This document shows positions 1-13,858 of a stretch of 64,000 bases of DNA, piece by piece. The translations under genes and the position numbers were made by a program. The DNA is from Erythrocercus mccallii (lineage: Eukaryota > Chordata > Aves > Passeriformes > Dicruridae), in assembly GCA_013397435.1 (NCBI GenBank), contig VZRG01001569.1, positions 69,755-133,754 on the forward strand. The letters run 5' to 3'. Each line of letters opens with the position of its first letter. The first letter of the stretch is position 1. The notes under the pieces are model-generated. The model was not told where the DNA came from and did not search any database. It worked only from the letters and a program-made list of their open reading frames with translations.

Positions 1-2764
1 GATTTTTTTTAATCCATTGTAATGCTTATGATGATAACTGCCTGTAATAAAAGTCCTCCTGACCAGAAAAAAAGTAGTCTAATAGATGCTCTTTGTAAAA
101 TGTGCCTGAAAAGATACACGGTATTGCTATCAGTTTTCCACCTTTGGCCCCATTAGCATGGATTGCTCCCAGGCCTGTAAGGTATTCAGCAGCTGGAGAA
201 AGCAACCTTTCTGGATGTGGTTGCAGGAGCTGCTTCCTGGAGCACAGCACTCCCTCCAACACAAGAAACTGTCCTCCACGTGAAATTTTGGCAGAGCATC
301 TTTTCCCCATCTGCTTCATGGCTTTGTAAACAAAAGAGAGGGTTGAGGTACAAAGAGAGAGCAAGGGTGTGCTTCCTGTTCAGAGTTCAGATTACCAGTG
401 AAATTCTTAGATGGACTCTATTTCCCAGACCTTCCATTGCACAGCACTGGGAGCATTGTGTCAGTGTGCAGTCAGGTGAGGAGTCCAAGCACTTCTGCAG
501 AGTACTTGTGTTAATACCATCTCACTTTCTCCTTTCCAATAATTGTAGGAAGGTAAATAATTTCTGTCTATTCTTCATCTTCACAGCAATCTATAAGAGA
601 TCATGTAGGATGTTAAAGTGGTTTAGGATATTTTAAATTAAATAAAAACCAACCATGAAAGTTATTTATCTTCTCTGTTCTGTAGTTTCCCAGTCTTTCA
701 TGAATCAGAATGACATGAAAGTGCTACCACTGAACATACTCACAGGGGTCAGGTATGACTGATGAGCAAGAGAACTAAAGGAAAATACAGTGAGCTTCAC
801 AGATCACTGTTAATTCCAGCTAAATAAATAATGTGTATGTGCCGCTTGATGTATAAGGTTAAAGAGGTCAAATCTCCAACAATTGTCAATTCATCCAGCC
901 AGACCAGAAGCAATTAAAGTCTTTATTATTGGTCACATATTCACAGAACAATAAATGAAGACAAATATGCATTTAAATATCTGCATGTTACATACTTTGT
1001 TCACACTGTGTGTTGTAAAGCTTTCATTACTGTAGCACTTTGGAATATGGAAGATCTATCCCTGTGGTATCACAAAATAGTTTCCTAGAAAAGTAATTAA
1101 CAGGAGGGTGGGGTTTTTTTCAAGTTCAGAAAAGATATATTATGTAAGCATCTGATTTCTTGTCACACTTGGTTAACTTTGTATGAAAATAGATAGCTTC
1201 CAAATTAAAGCAGGCACCAGACTGTCTGCAGAAAAAATGCGTCTGTAAAGAAATGTGTACATTATATATTCACATTGTTCCAAATCTCTTTAATTGTATT
1301 TTATATACAACAGTCGCATGTTCTGAAATATAGTACCTTTTTTATTTCATGGGTCAAAACCAGCATGCCAGAAAGGCTGAGGTTGCTCCTTACATGGGTT
1401 AGGACAAGTATTTCCTTTCCAAAATTCCCTCATACATTTCCCACTTTCTTCCCTTCCCATCAGCATATTTCTCTGAGAAATGGAGGCATGATATGAAGTT
1501 GTTTTTCACCACGTTTTATTCAGAAGATAAATATACAAAAATTATCCAAGCCAGTCAGCCACAAGGTCAGGAATATTGAGAACTAGCATTTTCTCTCAGA
1601 ACCAAAAATTGTTATTCATACTCCTCTGCCTTTACTGCAGATGGCTGTAAGGGAAGCTTATGTAGGTTGAAAGAAAGGAAAACCAAGAGCATTTCTTGTT
1701 AGCTCTTATCACTAACAGATGTTTAAGGAGAGATGGGATGGAAGACTCTCTGCTTTGTAACTTCTTTGAAATGAGATATTGAAGGTGATTTTTTTCCTTG
1801 CACATGCTAGAGATTATTATTATAATCTATTGTTAATCAAATCTTGCATTTATTTAAAAGTAATTGTACAACTGCAGTCAAATACAGAGGCAGGTACAAC
1901 TTAATGTGACTGCTGAAACTCTGAGACTAGAAGTCAAAAAGGGGAAGACAGCTGTGAGATTATTGATCACAAATACTATCAAACCAAGTATTAATACAAA
2001 GTGTATAAAATGTCCATGATTTTGCAGTTCTGCAATGTTTTCCAAGAGGCCTGTTCTGATTTTAATTACAATCTCAGGGACATCTGATACAAGAAAGCAT
2101 ATCATCAGAGACATCTGATAAAACAAAACATATTAGCTGGTTAATTTCTGATTTTATAGAAGTAGCAGACCAGAGCAGAAGTATGCTGTCTAGAAAAAAG
2201 GCATGGGCAGAAGGTCCAAGTGCAGTGTGAGAAGGACAGTTGGGCAAATGCCATTAGTAGATAATAAATTGTCTTCCTTACACCAAATCATCAATGTTTA
2301 GCAAGCAGGAAGAGTTAAAAATACATAGAGAGGACATAAAAATGAACTGGGATCCATAAAAGTTAAAGAATCTGAGAAAAGTATTATGTGGGAAACTGAA
2401 GAGAAGAGAATGAAATTATGCTTTGGGAAACTCACTGAAAAGGAGTTAGTCATGGTCTGAATTTTTTGTTCTCATGGGAGGATCAAGTGCAATGTGAGAC
2501 AGCTTGAAAAATACCGTAAGCAGCAATCATAATTTAAGATAAAGTCTGCATGCAAGATCTTTCAGTAGCTCAGGACTGAGCAGGGCCCAAAACTTTATTG
2601 CTTATTTGTAGTGTGTTTGTTCCCACGGGGAAGCCTTAGGACAGCCTTCCTTCCCATGCAGTTTCTGGTCTCAGGTAGGAGATCTGTGTCCAGACTACAC
2701 CCCTGAAAAAGAATCAAACTTCATGGTTGTGGTTATTTCTAAAGAAGCGTCTCCTCTCCAGTAG

Positions 2765-2778
2765 AAAAAAAAAAAAAA
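2765..2778 (+). repeat. A14 homopolymer run
   Basis: Fourteen consecutive A residues followed by TTAGATAG. No retrocopied gene is recognisable directly upstream, so I treat it as simple sequence rather than a retroposon tail. Confidence 0.85.
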
Positions 2779-5700
2779 TTAGATAGTGGGGCATCACTGC
2801 CTTCACAGATGTGCTATCACTGTCTTGGGAGGAAAATGCATAACCCATTTTGCCCTCATAAGTGGTACTGCAAAAGGCACAAATCTGGGCTTGTGGGTAC
2901 ACATAGCTTCTGTGGGAGGTGAAAGAGGCAAAATCTCATGCTCAAACAGGTTGTCTAAAAATCTGTGAGCAACCTCTACACAGAATTGACATCTCTGCAT
3001 CAAAACACTCCAGGTCTTTTTTCTCCCACCAATCCTACTCATAGGGAACATAGCCTTTGATAATACCCAGCTGCATTCTTATCAATAAACAAAAAATTCT
3101 GTGTTTACTACTACTGTAATCTGTTGCATTCAGGAGTTTCAAAGCTCTTCATAAGCATTAACGACATCTCTGAAAATCATATTTTGAATCTGGTTACAAA
3201 AGGGATTAGCTGAGGTAAAGGCAGATGGGGACACCTTCTGTGATGGTGCTGCTTCCAGAACAGGCTTGCTTCCCTTGCCCCACTTGCTGGTGGTCACAGT
3301 GAAGGGATCAGATGGAGATTTGTGTGGGAGGCTGGTAAGGACAGGATGGCACACCTAGATCATGCCGCTTACTCCATTCCCAGACCTAGACTGGACAGAG
3401 TCCTGGCTGGCCACAGGCCCAGAGTAGGCACAGTCAGGGTGAGTTGGTGTCAAAGCTGAGAGCAAAAGTGCAGAGACTGAACCCCAGTTCTGTGTTCTGA
3501 TGTCTGTGCTACAGCTGACCCCATACAGAGTGACACGTGAAACTCTTCCTCTCCAGACTTCGTGCTGGAGATGGAAGTTAACACAGAAACATAACTAAAG
3601 GCTTCTTACTAAACTCAAATTAATGTTTCTCACTGTATTTCTTCCTGTCATTTAGGTCACTTGAGGCAGAGACAGTTCCTGAGTGATTATGTCGCTTATG
3701 GTTTACCACTTCCATCTGAGTTACTGACTGCACATCCTCCTCTAGAAATTAATAGGAGTTTTGCCATTGCATTCAGTGGTAGCAAGACAAGGGTTTGACA
3801 GGGAGGAATTTTTTTTTTCTACATTATATGAACCTCCTTTAGTCAAGAATATACTGCTTGAGGGAAGACGATCTTTTGTCTTCAATCTTCCTTTGTTTTG
3901 TTCCAGAAGTGCAGATGTAACACTTGTGGTTGTTTTTTTGACATCATTATTATTTTGAAGAAAGTCAGCAATAGTAATACAGAACAAAAATTGGGGCAGA
4001 AGTCAGCATTTGAATTCAGAAACACTATGCTGCATTAATCTATTAATTTCACGTCATGTCTTTAGAGCATCAAAGGAGCTTCTTGACCAGTCTGAGGTGC
4101 AGGAGTAATTTTTTCTCTTGTGTAATTAAAGTTTCTAGCTCCCTGTTCAGAATCAGTTTCCTCACCAACTGTTCAGTGAATAAATCTAAGTGAGTGATTT
4201 CCTGACAGTTGTACATTAGGAATTATGGCATATCTCTGCTCATAACTTACAGAACTATCTCAATACAGAGAAGAGACCATAAAACATGCCGAATGGGGAT
4301 TTCTCAGATATGCTAATTGGTGCTATATAAAGAGCATGGGATGAAGAGCTGCCACAGAGGAAGTTCAGCTAAAAAGTACCTGCCACAAATCTTTCAAGGT
4401 CCACAGAGAAGCAAATCCTTCTGCTGCCAGTTCTTGACAGAGCTCTGCTGAGCAAAGCCTTTGTAGCTGAGTGAGCTTGGGCAGGGAGGGCTGGTGGCTC
4501 CCTGCAGGCCAGCGCAGTGGCCAGACAGGAGCTGGGACAGAGGTCTGCCTCTCCAGGAGCTGCTGCCAGCATCTGGGGGCCTGTGGGATTGGCACAGAAC
4601 CAGAATAGGAAGCATTCCACACCTTCTTGGATTCTTGGGTGTGGTGTCCAAGCAAAGTTCTCGTCTGTTCTAAAATACACCCAAATGCAGGGCTAATTAA
4701 CTTCTCTTGGGATGGACTGGATCACATTTCCCACTCCCATTTTCTCATCCGTGAGTTTGCCTCTCAAAATAAAGCTGCTGTTTTCTTCATGGTGACTTTT
4801 TGTGTATTCAGAGCAAGGGCTAAACTGACTGATGGGCATCCACTGCCTCTTCTGAGAAGCTTCAGTGACAGATGAAGTGACAGTGAAGATGCTGTCCACA
4901 TAAATAATTTTACCTTTTTTTTTCAAAATTTATACGAAATTGACATCCATGCCAAACTTTGCAAATGATCTCCTTATCTATAGAGTACCACAAAAGAATT
5001 TACAGCATGGCAGGGGAAGATACAGTGCAGCAAATCTGCTGTATCCAGGTGTGAGTTACCCTCCTGTAGCTTTTCTATATTATACATTTTATGCATTTAC
5101 TACAGATGGGTATTTCTGCACTCAGTGGAGTGGGGGTGGATCACTGAACTCATTTTAAGTAGGCCATTAAACATCATTGTTTAATACTGATTTTTAGCCA
5201 TTGCACTTGAATCTTTTGCTTCAGGTTGACCTTGTAGACAAAAGTCAAAATTGCTGTGCCCCAGCAACTAACTACAGCTCTGCTACTTCTACTGATACAC
5301 TTATAAACCTTTTTTTTTGTTTTGTAAACAAGTTTTCTGTACTGTGAAATACATACCTTACTGAAGATTATAATTAATATGGAAATATGAAACCACATGG
5401 CTATTATTTAGTAATCTTAATATAGACTACTTTTAAAATAAGTCAGCTAGACAAATCAGACAGTATAAAAATGGAATGTGCCTTTGTAGGCCCTGTGGGA
5501 AACTCAGCTGATGAACTGAATAGTATCAGTTTCTAGACAGGAAAGAGTCTTCCTACTTTAAAGAAATAAGTTCAACTATTTGCCTCCTTGTTCTAAAATC
5601 ATGGGTTTGAGCATGATCACACAATATGAAAAAAGCAACTTTCAGTGCAGCCTTGTGTGTTTTGAAACACCAAGTGAAATACAATTAACTTTAAAATGGT

Positions 5701-6589
5701 AAATTGTAATGCTAAAAAAAAAATCTTCTGCCTTCTGGGTGTGACTCTCTTTTTAATTTGATGATGTCACCCTGTGAGCCATTAAAACATTATCAATGAG
5801 CAGGCTGTGCATTTTCTAATGATTACTGTGGAGTTGAAAAAGACTCTATAATGTTCCTGCAGTTTGTTCATCATTTTTGTTTGATAATTGTCCTGAAAAT
5901 CAATGACAGCTACTGAGTACAGAAATTTGATTGAACCAAGTATAAATATAGGCAGCAATTTAGACTGTTCTTACTCAATAGGAAAATGGCTAATAAGTGG
6001 ATTTCTATCTAAATTCATGAGTTCTTTTATGACATTTTGGGTTAAGCCTGAAATAGATTAATCTTTTTCTGATAAAGTTGCATAAGCTGTGATTTCTCTG
6101 GTGACCACATTTAATTGGATATTAAATAAAGTGCTTATCTTTACACCAACAGGTTTTATAGGCTGGATTTCACAGATTAAATAACAAGTAATAGGCACAC
6201 ACAAATTTTTCTGATTAAACCGTGATATGCTGAGATTAAAAATTAGACTGTCCAGATTCAGGTAGGCTTTTGAGGTGCATGATTACAGCTGAGGGTTAAA
6301 TGCACAGAATTGAGGGAAACTGCGGGATGGTGCAAAGAGCTATGAGAACAGGTCAGCTTTGTATATTCTTCCTTCCTGCTTATTCTTCAGCAAATGTACA
6401 GCAGGGTGGTTTTCTGTTGGGTTTGACTAGAAGCTTGAATTCTTGATAATGTTTTTGAAAAGCCTGAGGTTGGGATTCATTATGCAAGGTGCTGTACAAG
6501 CACACAGCAAAAAGTATCCTGTGATAGAGCCTATCAGCCCTGGAAAGGCAGAGGAAAGGTTAACAGAAGCCTGGAAAGTGAATTAACCT

Positions 6590-6760
6590 ATCGCACCTGA
6601 AGAAAGGAGATAGCGACAAGGCTGAGAGAAGTACCCAAATAGAAAAACAGAGATGATGTTTGAGAGGAGGAAGTCTTAATAGGGTGAGCAAAGACCACAC
6701 TTGGGAGAAAGAGTGAGGTAAGGAGGAGGGGATGAAGAAGGTGAAGCTGAAAGCACAGCC
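6590..6760 (+). repeat. Purine-rich low-complexity stretch
   Basis: The plus strand is dominated by G and A, with many GAGGA, GAAAG and GGAGG words and few pyrimidine runs, especially at 6708-6745. It is degenerate, with no fixed repeat unit. Open frames read from the complementary strand here are serine-, leucine- and proline-rich because of this composition and should not be taken as genes. Confidence 0.5.
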
Positions 6761-9700
6761 TGGCTGTTACAGGAGGCATTTGTCTTGTACTCCACTTGCT
6801 GGAGAAGACAGACTGACAAAAGGGCTCCAAAGGAGCAGAAGATAGTTAGGACTCGATGCATTTCCTGTAATGATAATGAAGGACACTCTTTGGAGCTGAA
6901 AGGACACTTCTGTCCTAGAAAAGTGCAGGACATTGAAGGAATTTGGCTGGGGCACATGTATGAGATCAGTGGAAAGGAATAGAGCAGCTGTGCAGAGTAG
7001 GACAGGAGGGGAACCACCAGTGTGAGCTGGAGGCCTTACATGGGGAGGAAATAAATGAAGACATTTGCATTGAGTAGGCTGTGCTAAGCCAAATGATCAT
7101 GCTAATTAGAATTCTTTCCTCACTGGTATGACATATTGTGAATGTGAAAAGAAACTGATGCCTCCCTATGTAACCAAGACTACTTTCAACTTTCTGGAGC
7201 TGGCAGCCCTCTGATAGTGTTTTGTTGATTTTGTTCTCATGTATGGATGAGAGAATTGCTCTAGCACTAAGCGGCACTAAGCTCAGGAGCTTGGACAACT
7301 CTCTCCTGATGGATTTATTTTGACTCTCACAATATCAGCCAGAAAGAGTTGCAGTGTGATTTTGCTGGGTGTTTTTTTCCCTAAATAAAGCTAACCCATT
7401 GCATGCAGCATGTAATTGTTCCCAAGCTAATGTCAGACTTGCAAATGGTAATTTTTCACTGGAGATAGGTTACTTCTCACAGCAAGTCAGCAAGGCTGGC
7501 AGTGCTACAGGTGGCATTGTTGCCCAGACACCGGTGATTCCAAGCTGCTGGCACCATTTGGCTGAGACTCAAGGCAGGAGGTATTAAACATCCCAACCGT
7601 GTTACTGAAAGATAAAAATGGAAAATAGCTCCACTGAATATTGGGGCAAGCATAATGGCCTTGTGCTGTATTTCAGTCTGGGGTCACTGGGCCCTGTCTT
7701 TTTGCATAGTTGAAATACCTGGTGTCCAGATGATAAAGATGTTGACAATTATCTTCTTCCTCCAGAGACCACACAAAGCTAAGCCTTTTTCTTTTACTTT
7801 CAAGCAATTTTCTTTTATTTTGGCTTGTCATGACTTTTGACATTGGCATGAGGATGTTTTCTGGAAGAATTTCCTTTCCTTTCTTGGCATTTGGTAATGC
7901 AAAACATTTTGTTAAGAATTTTTTTTTGAAGGCACATTTTTTTGTTAAGACCTTTCAGGATGGTGTTCTATTTGCAGCCTCTCACAGAAGTCAGATAATA
8001 AATTAGCTGCCATTATTTCCCTCTAGGCTTCAGAAAAATGGTAAATTACTTAAAGTTTTTCTCTGACTCGTTTGATTTCCAGTAAAACAAGTGTTTCCAA
8101 TGGATCATCAGGAAAGGGATGACAAGCTTCAGAGCTCATGTTGGTTTTGGAGGCTGAGAGCTGGTTGAAGGGCTGTATTAGCCCACAAATACATACACTG
8201 GTGTCTGTGGAGAGGAAGGCAGCACAGGGCTGTCTGGTGCCCCAGAAACAAGACAGGATGCATCTCAGTGCCCAGCTGGGAATTCCCAGGGATGTCTGCA
8301 ACCTCTGCTTTTAGCAACCAGGTGGCATGTTCCCTATACAGTTGAGACAGTGATAAACTATTATGTGATTAGCTTGGAGACTTAGTGACTTTTCTTAGCA
8401 GAGCTGTATCTGTTTTTAAATCTTGTGCAAAAACACGAGTACCTAAGTAAGCATGTAGTGTACCCTTAGAGATGTGGTTTGCAAGGGGGCTGTTTGTGTG
8501 TAGATCTCATTTCTTTCCTAATAAGTTGGGAAGACTTATAATAACGTGTGGAATTGCCCAGAGGGAAGCAGATGTCTGAAAAAGTCTCTGCTGTGTCAGG
8601 GTGTCAGTACTGATACTGAAAACGCAGTATCTAGATGAATGCAGAAGATAAGCACGTTTCATTTGTATGTAACAGGAACCAAGGCCTCTACAGGTACAAA
8701 CTGGTCTCATGCCACCAACACTGGACATTTACCTCTTTCCTTGCTGGTCTCTTAGTAGATACAAGTTCCCAGTGTCCATGCACACTAACAGTAGTTTAAT
8801 AGCTGGTTTAACAGAGGGTCTTTGTAAAATTCAGGTACACAAATAGAGTGTTTCTAAATTGCCAACACAACAGTGGAAGCTTAAGTGCAATTTTTATTCC
8901 AATAAAGATGTGATGAAATTATGCCTAATGGTCTGCAGACTGCACTTTTATATGCACTTGCAATGCTCCCATTGACTTCAACTGCTGTTATCAAGGTATT
9001 TCAGTACTACTGAGCTAAGGATCATTACCCTGTGCTATTATAATACATTAAACTAATGCTACAATTTTTCCATTATAACAACAATACCTGGCTACTGAAG
9101 GCTATCTCCGACCTGATAACTTGCAATCAAATATTTGTTTCAGATTTCAAAATGCATATAAATTATGAGGCTTGATGAAAATGTTCAGATTAGACTAGCC
9201 CATATCTCCACCCTGGTCTTTAATTCTTTGCATGGAGACAAAGCAAGCTTGGCACTGATGAACAGTGCAGACACATTTTTAAGAACATGAGGATTTTAGT
9301 TTGTAAGTAAGTTTAGTAGAACTACATTTGAACTAAGCTTTCACTGACTTTCATGCAGACAGCATTGAAATGATACATCTATACTGTACATATCCCAAAT
9401 CCCAAAGCTTGTGTCCTTCAAAAACAAAGCAACTCCCAGACTGCTGTTGATACAGCTTGCATTAGGGAATACTTATACAAGGAGCTGTATATCAATTGGA
9501 GCTAATATCAGTTGTCTGATTTCTGATATTAAAACCAACCCACCATTTTTTTTTGCTGAGTCCTGTTTGCTCTAATGCAACAAAAAACCCTGTACTTAAG
9601 TGGAAGGAGGAGATAGCTTTGCAGAGATCACTCTACTGGTTTCTAAGAAATTAATAATTTTAAATAAACAAAGGAAAACAAAATCACTAATTATATAGCC

Positions 9701-12700
9701 TTTGCTACACTTGCTGATTTCTTGCTGCTTCTTTTATCTTTAACTGCCTAAAAAGGAAAACAATTAAAAAAAGGTACTGCAAAATTCTTGAAGAGCTGAC
9801 TGATACTACCTTTATGATAAAGTGAACCACAGACTAGACAGAAAACAAAAAAAGAAACCATGACCCTGAGTTCCCTTGGAAACCTCTGCAAACTCATCTT
9901 AAAAATGTACACACAACATCTGCCAGACAAACAGGAATGAGGGTTTGATAACCAAAACAGAATCCAGATGTACACAAAAATAAGCTTCTTGCTGATACTC
10001 TTATGTCACTTGCACTGCACATCTAGAGCTAAGAGATACATAAAAATATAGGTGATTCATATATCAGGTCCATCTGATACAGTTTTCTCCCCAAAATACA
10101 GTCTTTTTGTGTGTATTACTATATGTTGTTTGCCGTTACAATGAGAAACACCCTTAACTTTATCTAAATTTTTTTTACCCTTTTGCTTTTAAGAACCTGC
10201 TTTTAAGAGCTATTCTTCAAGATGAAAATATTGTTATGAAAGGACAAACAATAAAGTTATGCACAGGTCTGGGAAACTCTGTTTTTCAAGACATCAGGCC
10301 AACAAATTTCATTGCAGAAGTATTTAACGGTTCAAACTCAGGGCTTATTCTAATGTGCCTAAGAATTTTCTTTGTGGAAAAGATTCAGCCTTGATTGCAG
10401 GAGTCCTAATTTGGCCTCTTTTTTCTATGCATGCGAAGTTGCAGATACAGAATCACCTGCTTGTGCATCTTACTTTGACAGTTTATCAATGTGTAAGGTC
10501 TAGTATTGGCATCATAGATGTCTTCAAATGTAGCACTACTGTGTACAGTGTGACATCTCTCATCTCCCTTGCTCAAGGGACAAGTAAAACAAGAAAAAAA
10601 AAAGGATTGACTGGTGCGGGGTCATATAGTCCTGCACCAGAGGACACAGTTGCTGTACTGGCTAGGTTCAGGAGACCTCGGTTTCTGGTACTGTTACCTT
10701 CTTGTGGTTATCTCCCACTGCCTGTGAAAAGCATGGCCAGGTCTCTGTATTTCCAAGAACAGCAATAGAACGTTCTCATCTTGTGTCATTGGGGCTGCAC
10801 AAATCATCTCATCAGTGCTGCCACACTGGGTGAGAGTGGCAGAGGCATCTGGAAGGTTAAATGGAGTTTCTTGTATTATCTGGTGGCCCTTCCAGCAAAA
10901 CACAGACAAGCTTTACGTGGAAAAAAAGCATATACATGTTAGCAGCACTTTGCTTTCCTGTCTTTGTAACCCCCTCATTTTTAATGAAGATTTCATTTGA
11001 ATTCTTTATGTGCTGGTTTGCTGTTAAAATCTTCCCATTTACCATTTGCAGATAGTTATGTACTTCTGTGAAATAGCATTCATGATGCTGTTGTTTAATT
11101 ATTTGCCCTATAATGGTGTCCCCTGTCTAGAAACTGGTTCTCATGCAATAACCTTTTTTGTAAGCATGCAAAGATATGCGTGCAGGTATCTGGAGGAACA
11201 CTACAAGTCCCAACCCCTCCACTTAAAAGTGAGTTTCACTAAAATGTGCAGATTTTAAATCCAAGCTCCTGCAGTACACAGCAAATCAGCTTCTGAAATG
11301 AGTACCAGAAGAGGAGGACTGAGGACACGTCAGTTTGAGTACCTTCAGTAAGAGCTGTATTCAGGCTTCTTTGATCAGACATGCATCTGTCTGAAAAAAA
11401 CTGTGCTCCAACTTAATCATCTACTTCTGCACAACACTTTAAATAAACAAATTAATTCTACAGAGGGATTTAAACTGAACAAATGTATGCACTAGGGAAA
11501 GCCTAGTGAATGGCTGATTGAATGGCTTAAAATACATCTAAGGCAAAACTGTTCTTCAAATTATCAGCAGATCTGCAGATTTGCTCTTTAAACAATTCAT
11601 AGACCTTGGTAATCACATTCTTTCTTTAATTATCACAGATTTTCAGACAGGAAACAATTCCAAAAGACTGCTATGACAGTTTGCATAAAACCAGTGAGGT
11701 TATTGAGCTATGAAATAGGCATAGCTAGGAAAGATGTGACTTTGGAGTGAGGAAAAGACAATCTAGAAAGTCATTATGTTGTAAGAGGTGTCTCAAGATA
11801 CTGCAGCTTCTGATGGACATGCTACAATTGTGGGGGTCCAGTCACTTGCATTAATAATCTCACCCTGCTTTCACAGAGCATGATGCTATACTACTTTTAC
11901 TTTGAGAGGGTTGCATTTCTTCTCCATTAAATGATGCAAAGTGACCTTTTAAGATGTGTGGATAAATGAAGGGGCAATAAATTTTGTGCTTGTCATGATT
12001 TAAAGAAGTAATTCTCGTATTTCCCCCTTTTTTATCCTGCTTTTAAAGCATGTCATTCACAAATAGAAGTGTCCGAGGACAGTTCAGAAAGCAATTCAAA
12101 ATTGTATCTTATTGGACATAATAAAAAATTTTGGTATTGGATTGCATGACTGAAATGTGGAGTTATTAGGTATTAGTGTTGCATTATATTTCGTATATTG
12201 ATTGAATGAGTTTGATGAGCAAAGACAGAGTATTATTATGCAAACCATCCCCATTGTTTCATATTAAAAAGTGAATATTGAGGAGCTGAAAAAGCAAATT
12301 TGTTTCAGTTACATGGCACACATTTTTCAGTATGCAAATGTGCCACATCTGTGTATTTGTTTTGCTGCAGATACAACCAGCAAGAGTTTAGTGATGAAAT
12401 CTGTTCTTAATTATGATAGCAGCTGTTGGAGCAGTAGCCATTTTTTTCCTCCTGATGTGAAGTTGCCTGATTTACTCATTTTTGTCTGCATTTGTCAGGG
12501 CTGCCAGTGCAGAGAGAGAGAACTCTTTGTGAGGGGTTGCAATTTGTTTTCTGTGCGAGAGCCAGTGAAAATTGACTAAATCTGCACAGCGGGGTAGTTT
12601 TCTCTTTTCTTTTCCTGCATTGCAAGCTGTTGTACCTCTGCTCCAGCACAAGAGGCCCATAAAACTACCAAACAAATGAGGGAGCTGTTAAGTGTTCCAG

Positions 12701-13719
12701 CAAGTATCTTAAGCGGCAGTTCGTGTAAACGAACTATGCCTTAGTGAAGAAGCAAGGAAGAAGTCTGACATCGTAGCTCTGGGACAGATGGCATTAATAT
12801 AAGGAATTGATAAACACTTCGGAAGCTTATTTTTCCTTCCTCAATTATTTCATTTCCATATATGAGCATGAAGTTTGTAAATGCCAGGCAGTTTAATACT
12901 CTATTTCCTCAATATTTTGATAATAGCGAGAAAGAGTGGGACGATTATAAAAGGATGATAAAATCCTCCTTTCTGAATACACCATCTCTTACAGTAATTT
13001 GTTAACGAGGCAATGCTGTTGCAAATCAAGGCAGAAAACGACCAAGAATGCTTCATAGTATAATGAAAAATTGGCCAAAAATTGCAGTGCAAATGAAAAC
13101 AGAATAAAGAGAAGACATAAGTTATTGATACTAAAACTTCAGTGCTAAAAGCCTACTGAATGAAACATTTATCGTCTCCCTACAATCACAGACTAATCGT
13201 CTGTTTCATACTGGATTGTTTCCACACCAATATTTTATGCCTTGTTTTTCTTTTGATCTAGGCAACACTAAATTTAAACAGATTTCAGCTCTCCTTCTTT
13301 TTCAGATAACTTTTTGATGCCTTATCCTGCATCACTGAAACCAGTGAAAACTTGGCCCCAGAATATAGTGAGAGCCTGTGTAGTTCTTGAAAGAATATGC
13401 AAAATTTGCTGTTCTTTACTGAGAGAAGCAATCTGCTTTTGCTTCCACAAACAGAAAAGGGTTCAACAGATTGTGTAACTCTCCACTTAAGATAAGGTTT
13501 CTCACTTTATTTTCGGCAATTCAACTCTTCCTTTTCACTTTTGACCTTCAAGTGTTGCATTTAACTGAAAGAAACGTAAGATCTTGAGAAAATGAGAGAA
13601 TGCAGGTAAACTATAGCTTACTTATAAACGAAGGATATCTCAAAGTTAAGCTATCTGAAGGAGTAAATCTGTAAGTATGGAGTGTTCCTCAGTAGAAGAA
13701 TATGCTTATATATCATGGG

Positions 13720-13757
13720 GATGGTCGTAATAAGAATTGATGGTCAGAATAAGAATA
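13720..13757 (+). repeat. Tandem duplication of a 19-bp unit
   Basis: Two head-to-tail copies, 13720-13738 and 13739-13757, both starting GATGGTC and sharing AATAAGAAT. They match at 16 of 19 positions. This is a small slippage-type duplication with no recognisable element around it. Confidence 0.75.
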
Positions 13758-13804
13758 TGGGCATGGGTAGGATGGGAGAATCATCAGGAATTCCTGTCCA
13801 CAAG

Positions 13805-13858
13805 TAGTTGTTTACTTAAAAAGAAAGGAGATAGTTGTTTACTTAAAATAAAAGGAGA
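13805..13858 (+). repeat. Tandem duplication of a 27-bp unit
   Basis: Two adjacent copies, 13805-13831 and 13832-13858, both starting TAGTTGTTTACTTAAAA and ending AAGGAGA. They differ at two adjacent positions (AG versus TA), so 25 of 27 match. The near identity suggests a fairly recent event. It lies 47 bp after the 19-bp duplication. Confidence 0.85.

Larger units (their letters stand above)
1..13719. other. Unique AT-rich non-coding DNA, no gene recognised
   Basis: Stop codons are frequent in all six frames, and the open frames present (none above about 140 codons) show no domain or family signature I recognise. No CR1 terminus was found here. Contents that can be named are an A14 run at 2765-2778, a GC-richer patch at about 4365-4680, a purine-rich stretch at about 6590-6760, and a CpG-retaining patch at about 12690-13210. 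The region could be intergenic or intronic. I cannot separate these without transcript or synteny data. Confidence 0.6.

Noticed and set aside
4365..4680. Three overlapping minus-strand frames of 85 to 103 codons
   Set aside because: All three minus-strand phases are open together, which reflects local GC-rich, stop-poor composition. No similarity is recognised.
10355..10768. 137-codon plus-strand frame
   Set aside because: Mixed composition with no domain, no promoter or splice context, and a length expected by chance in 64 kb.
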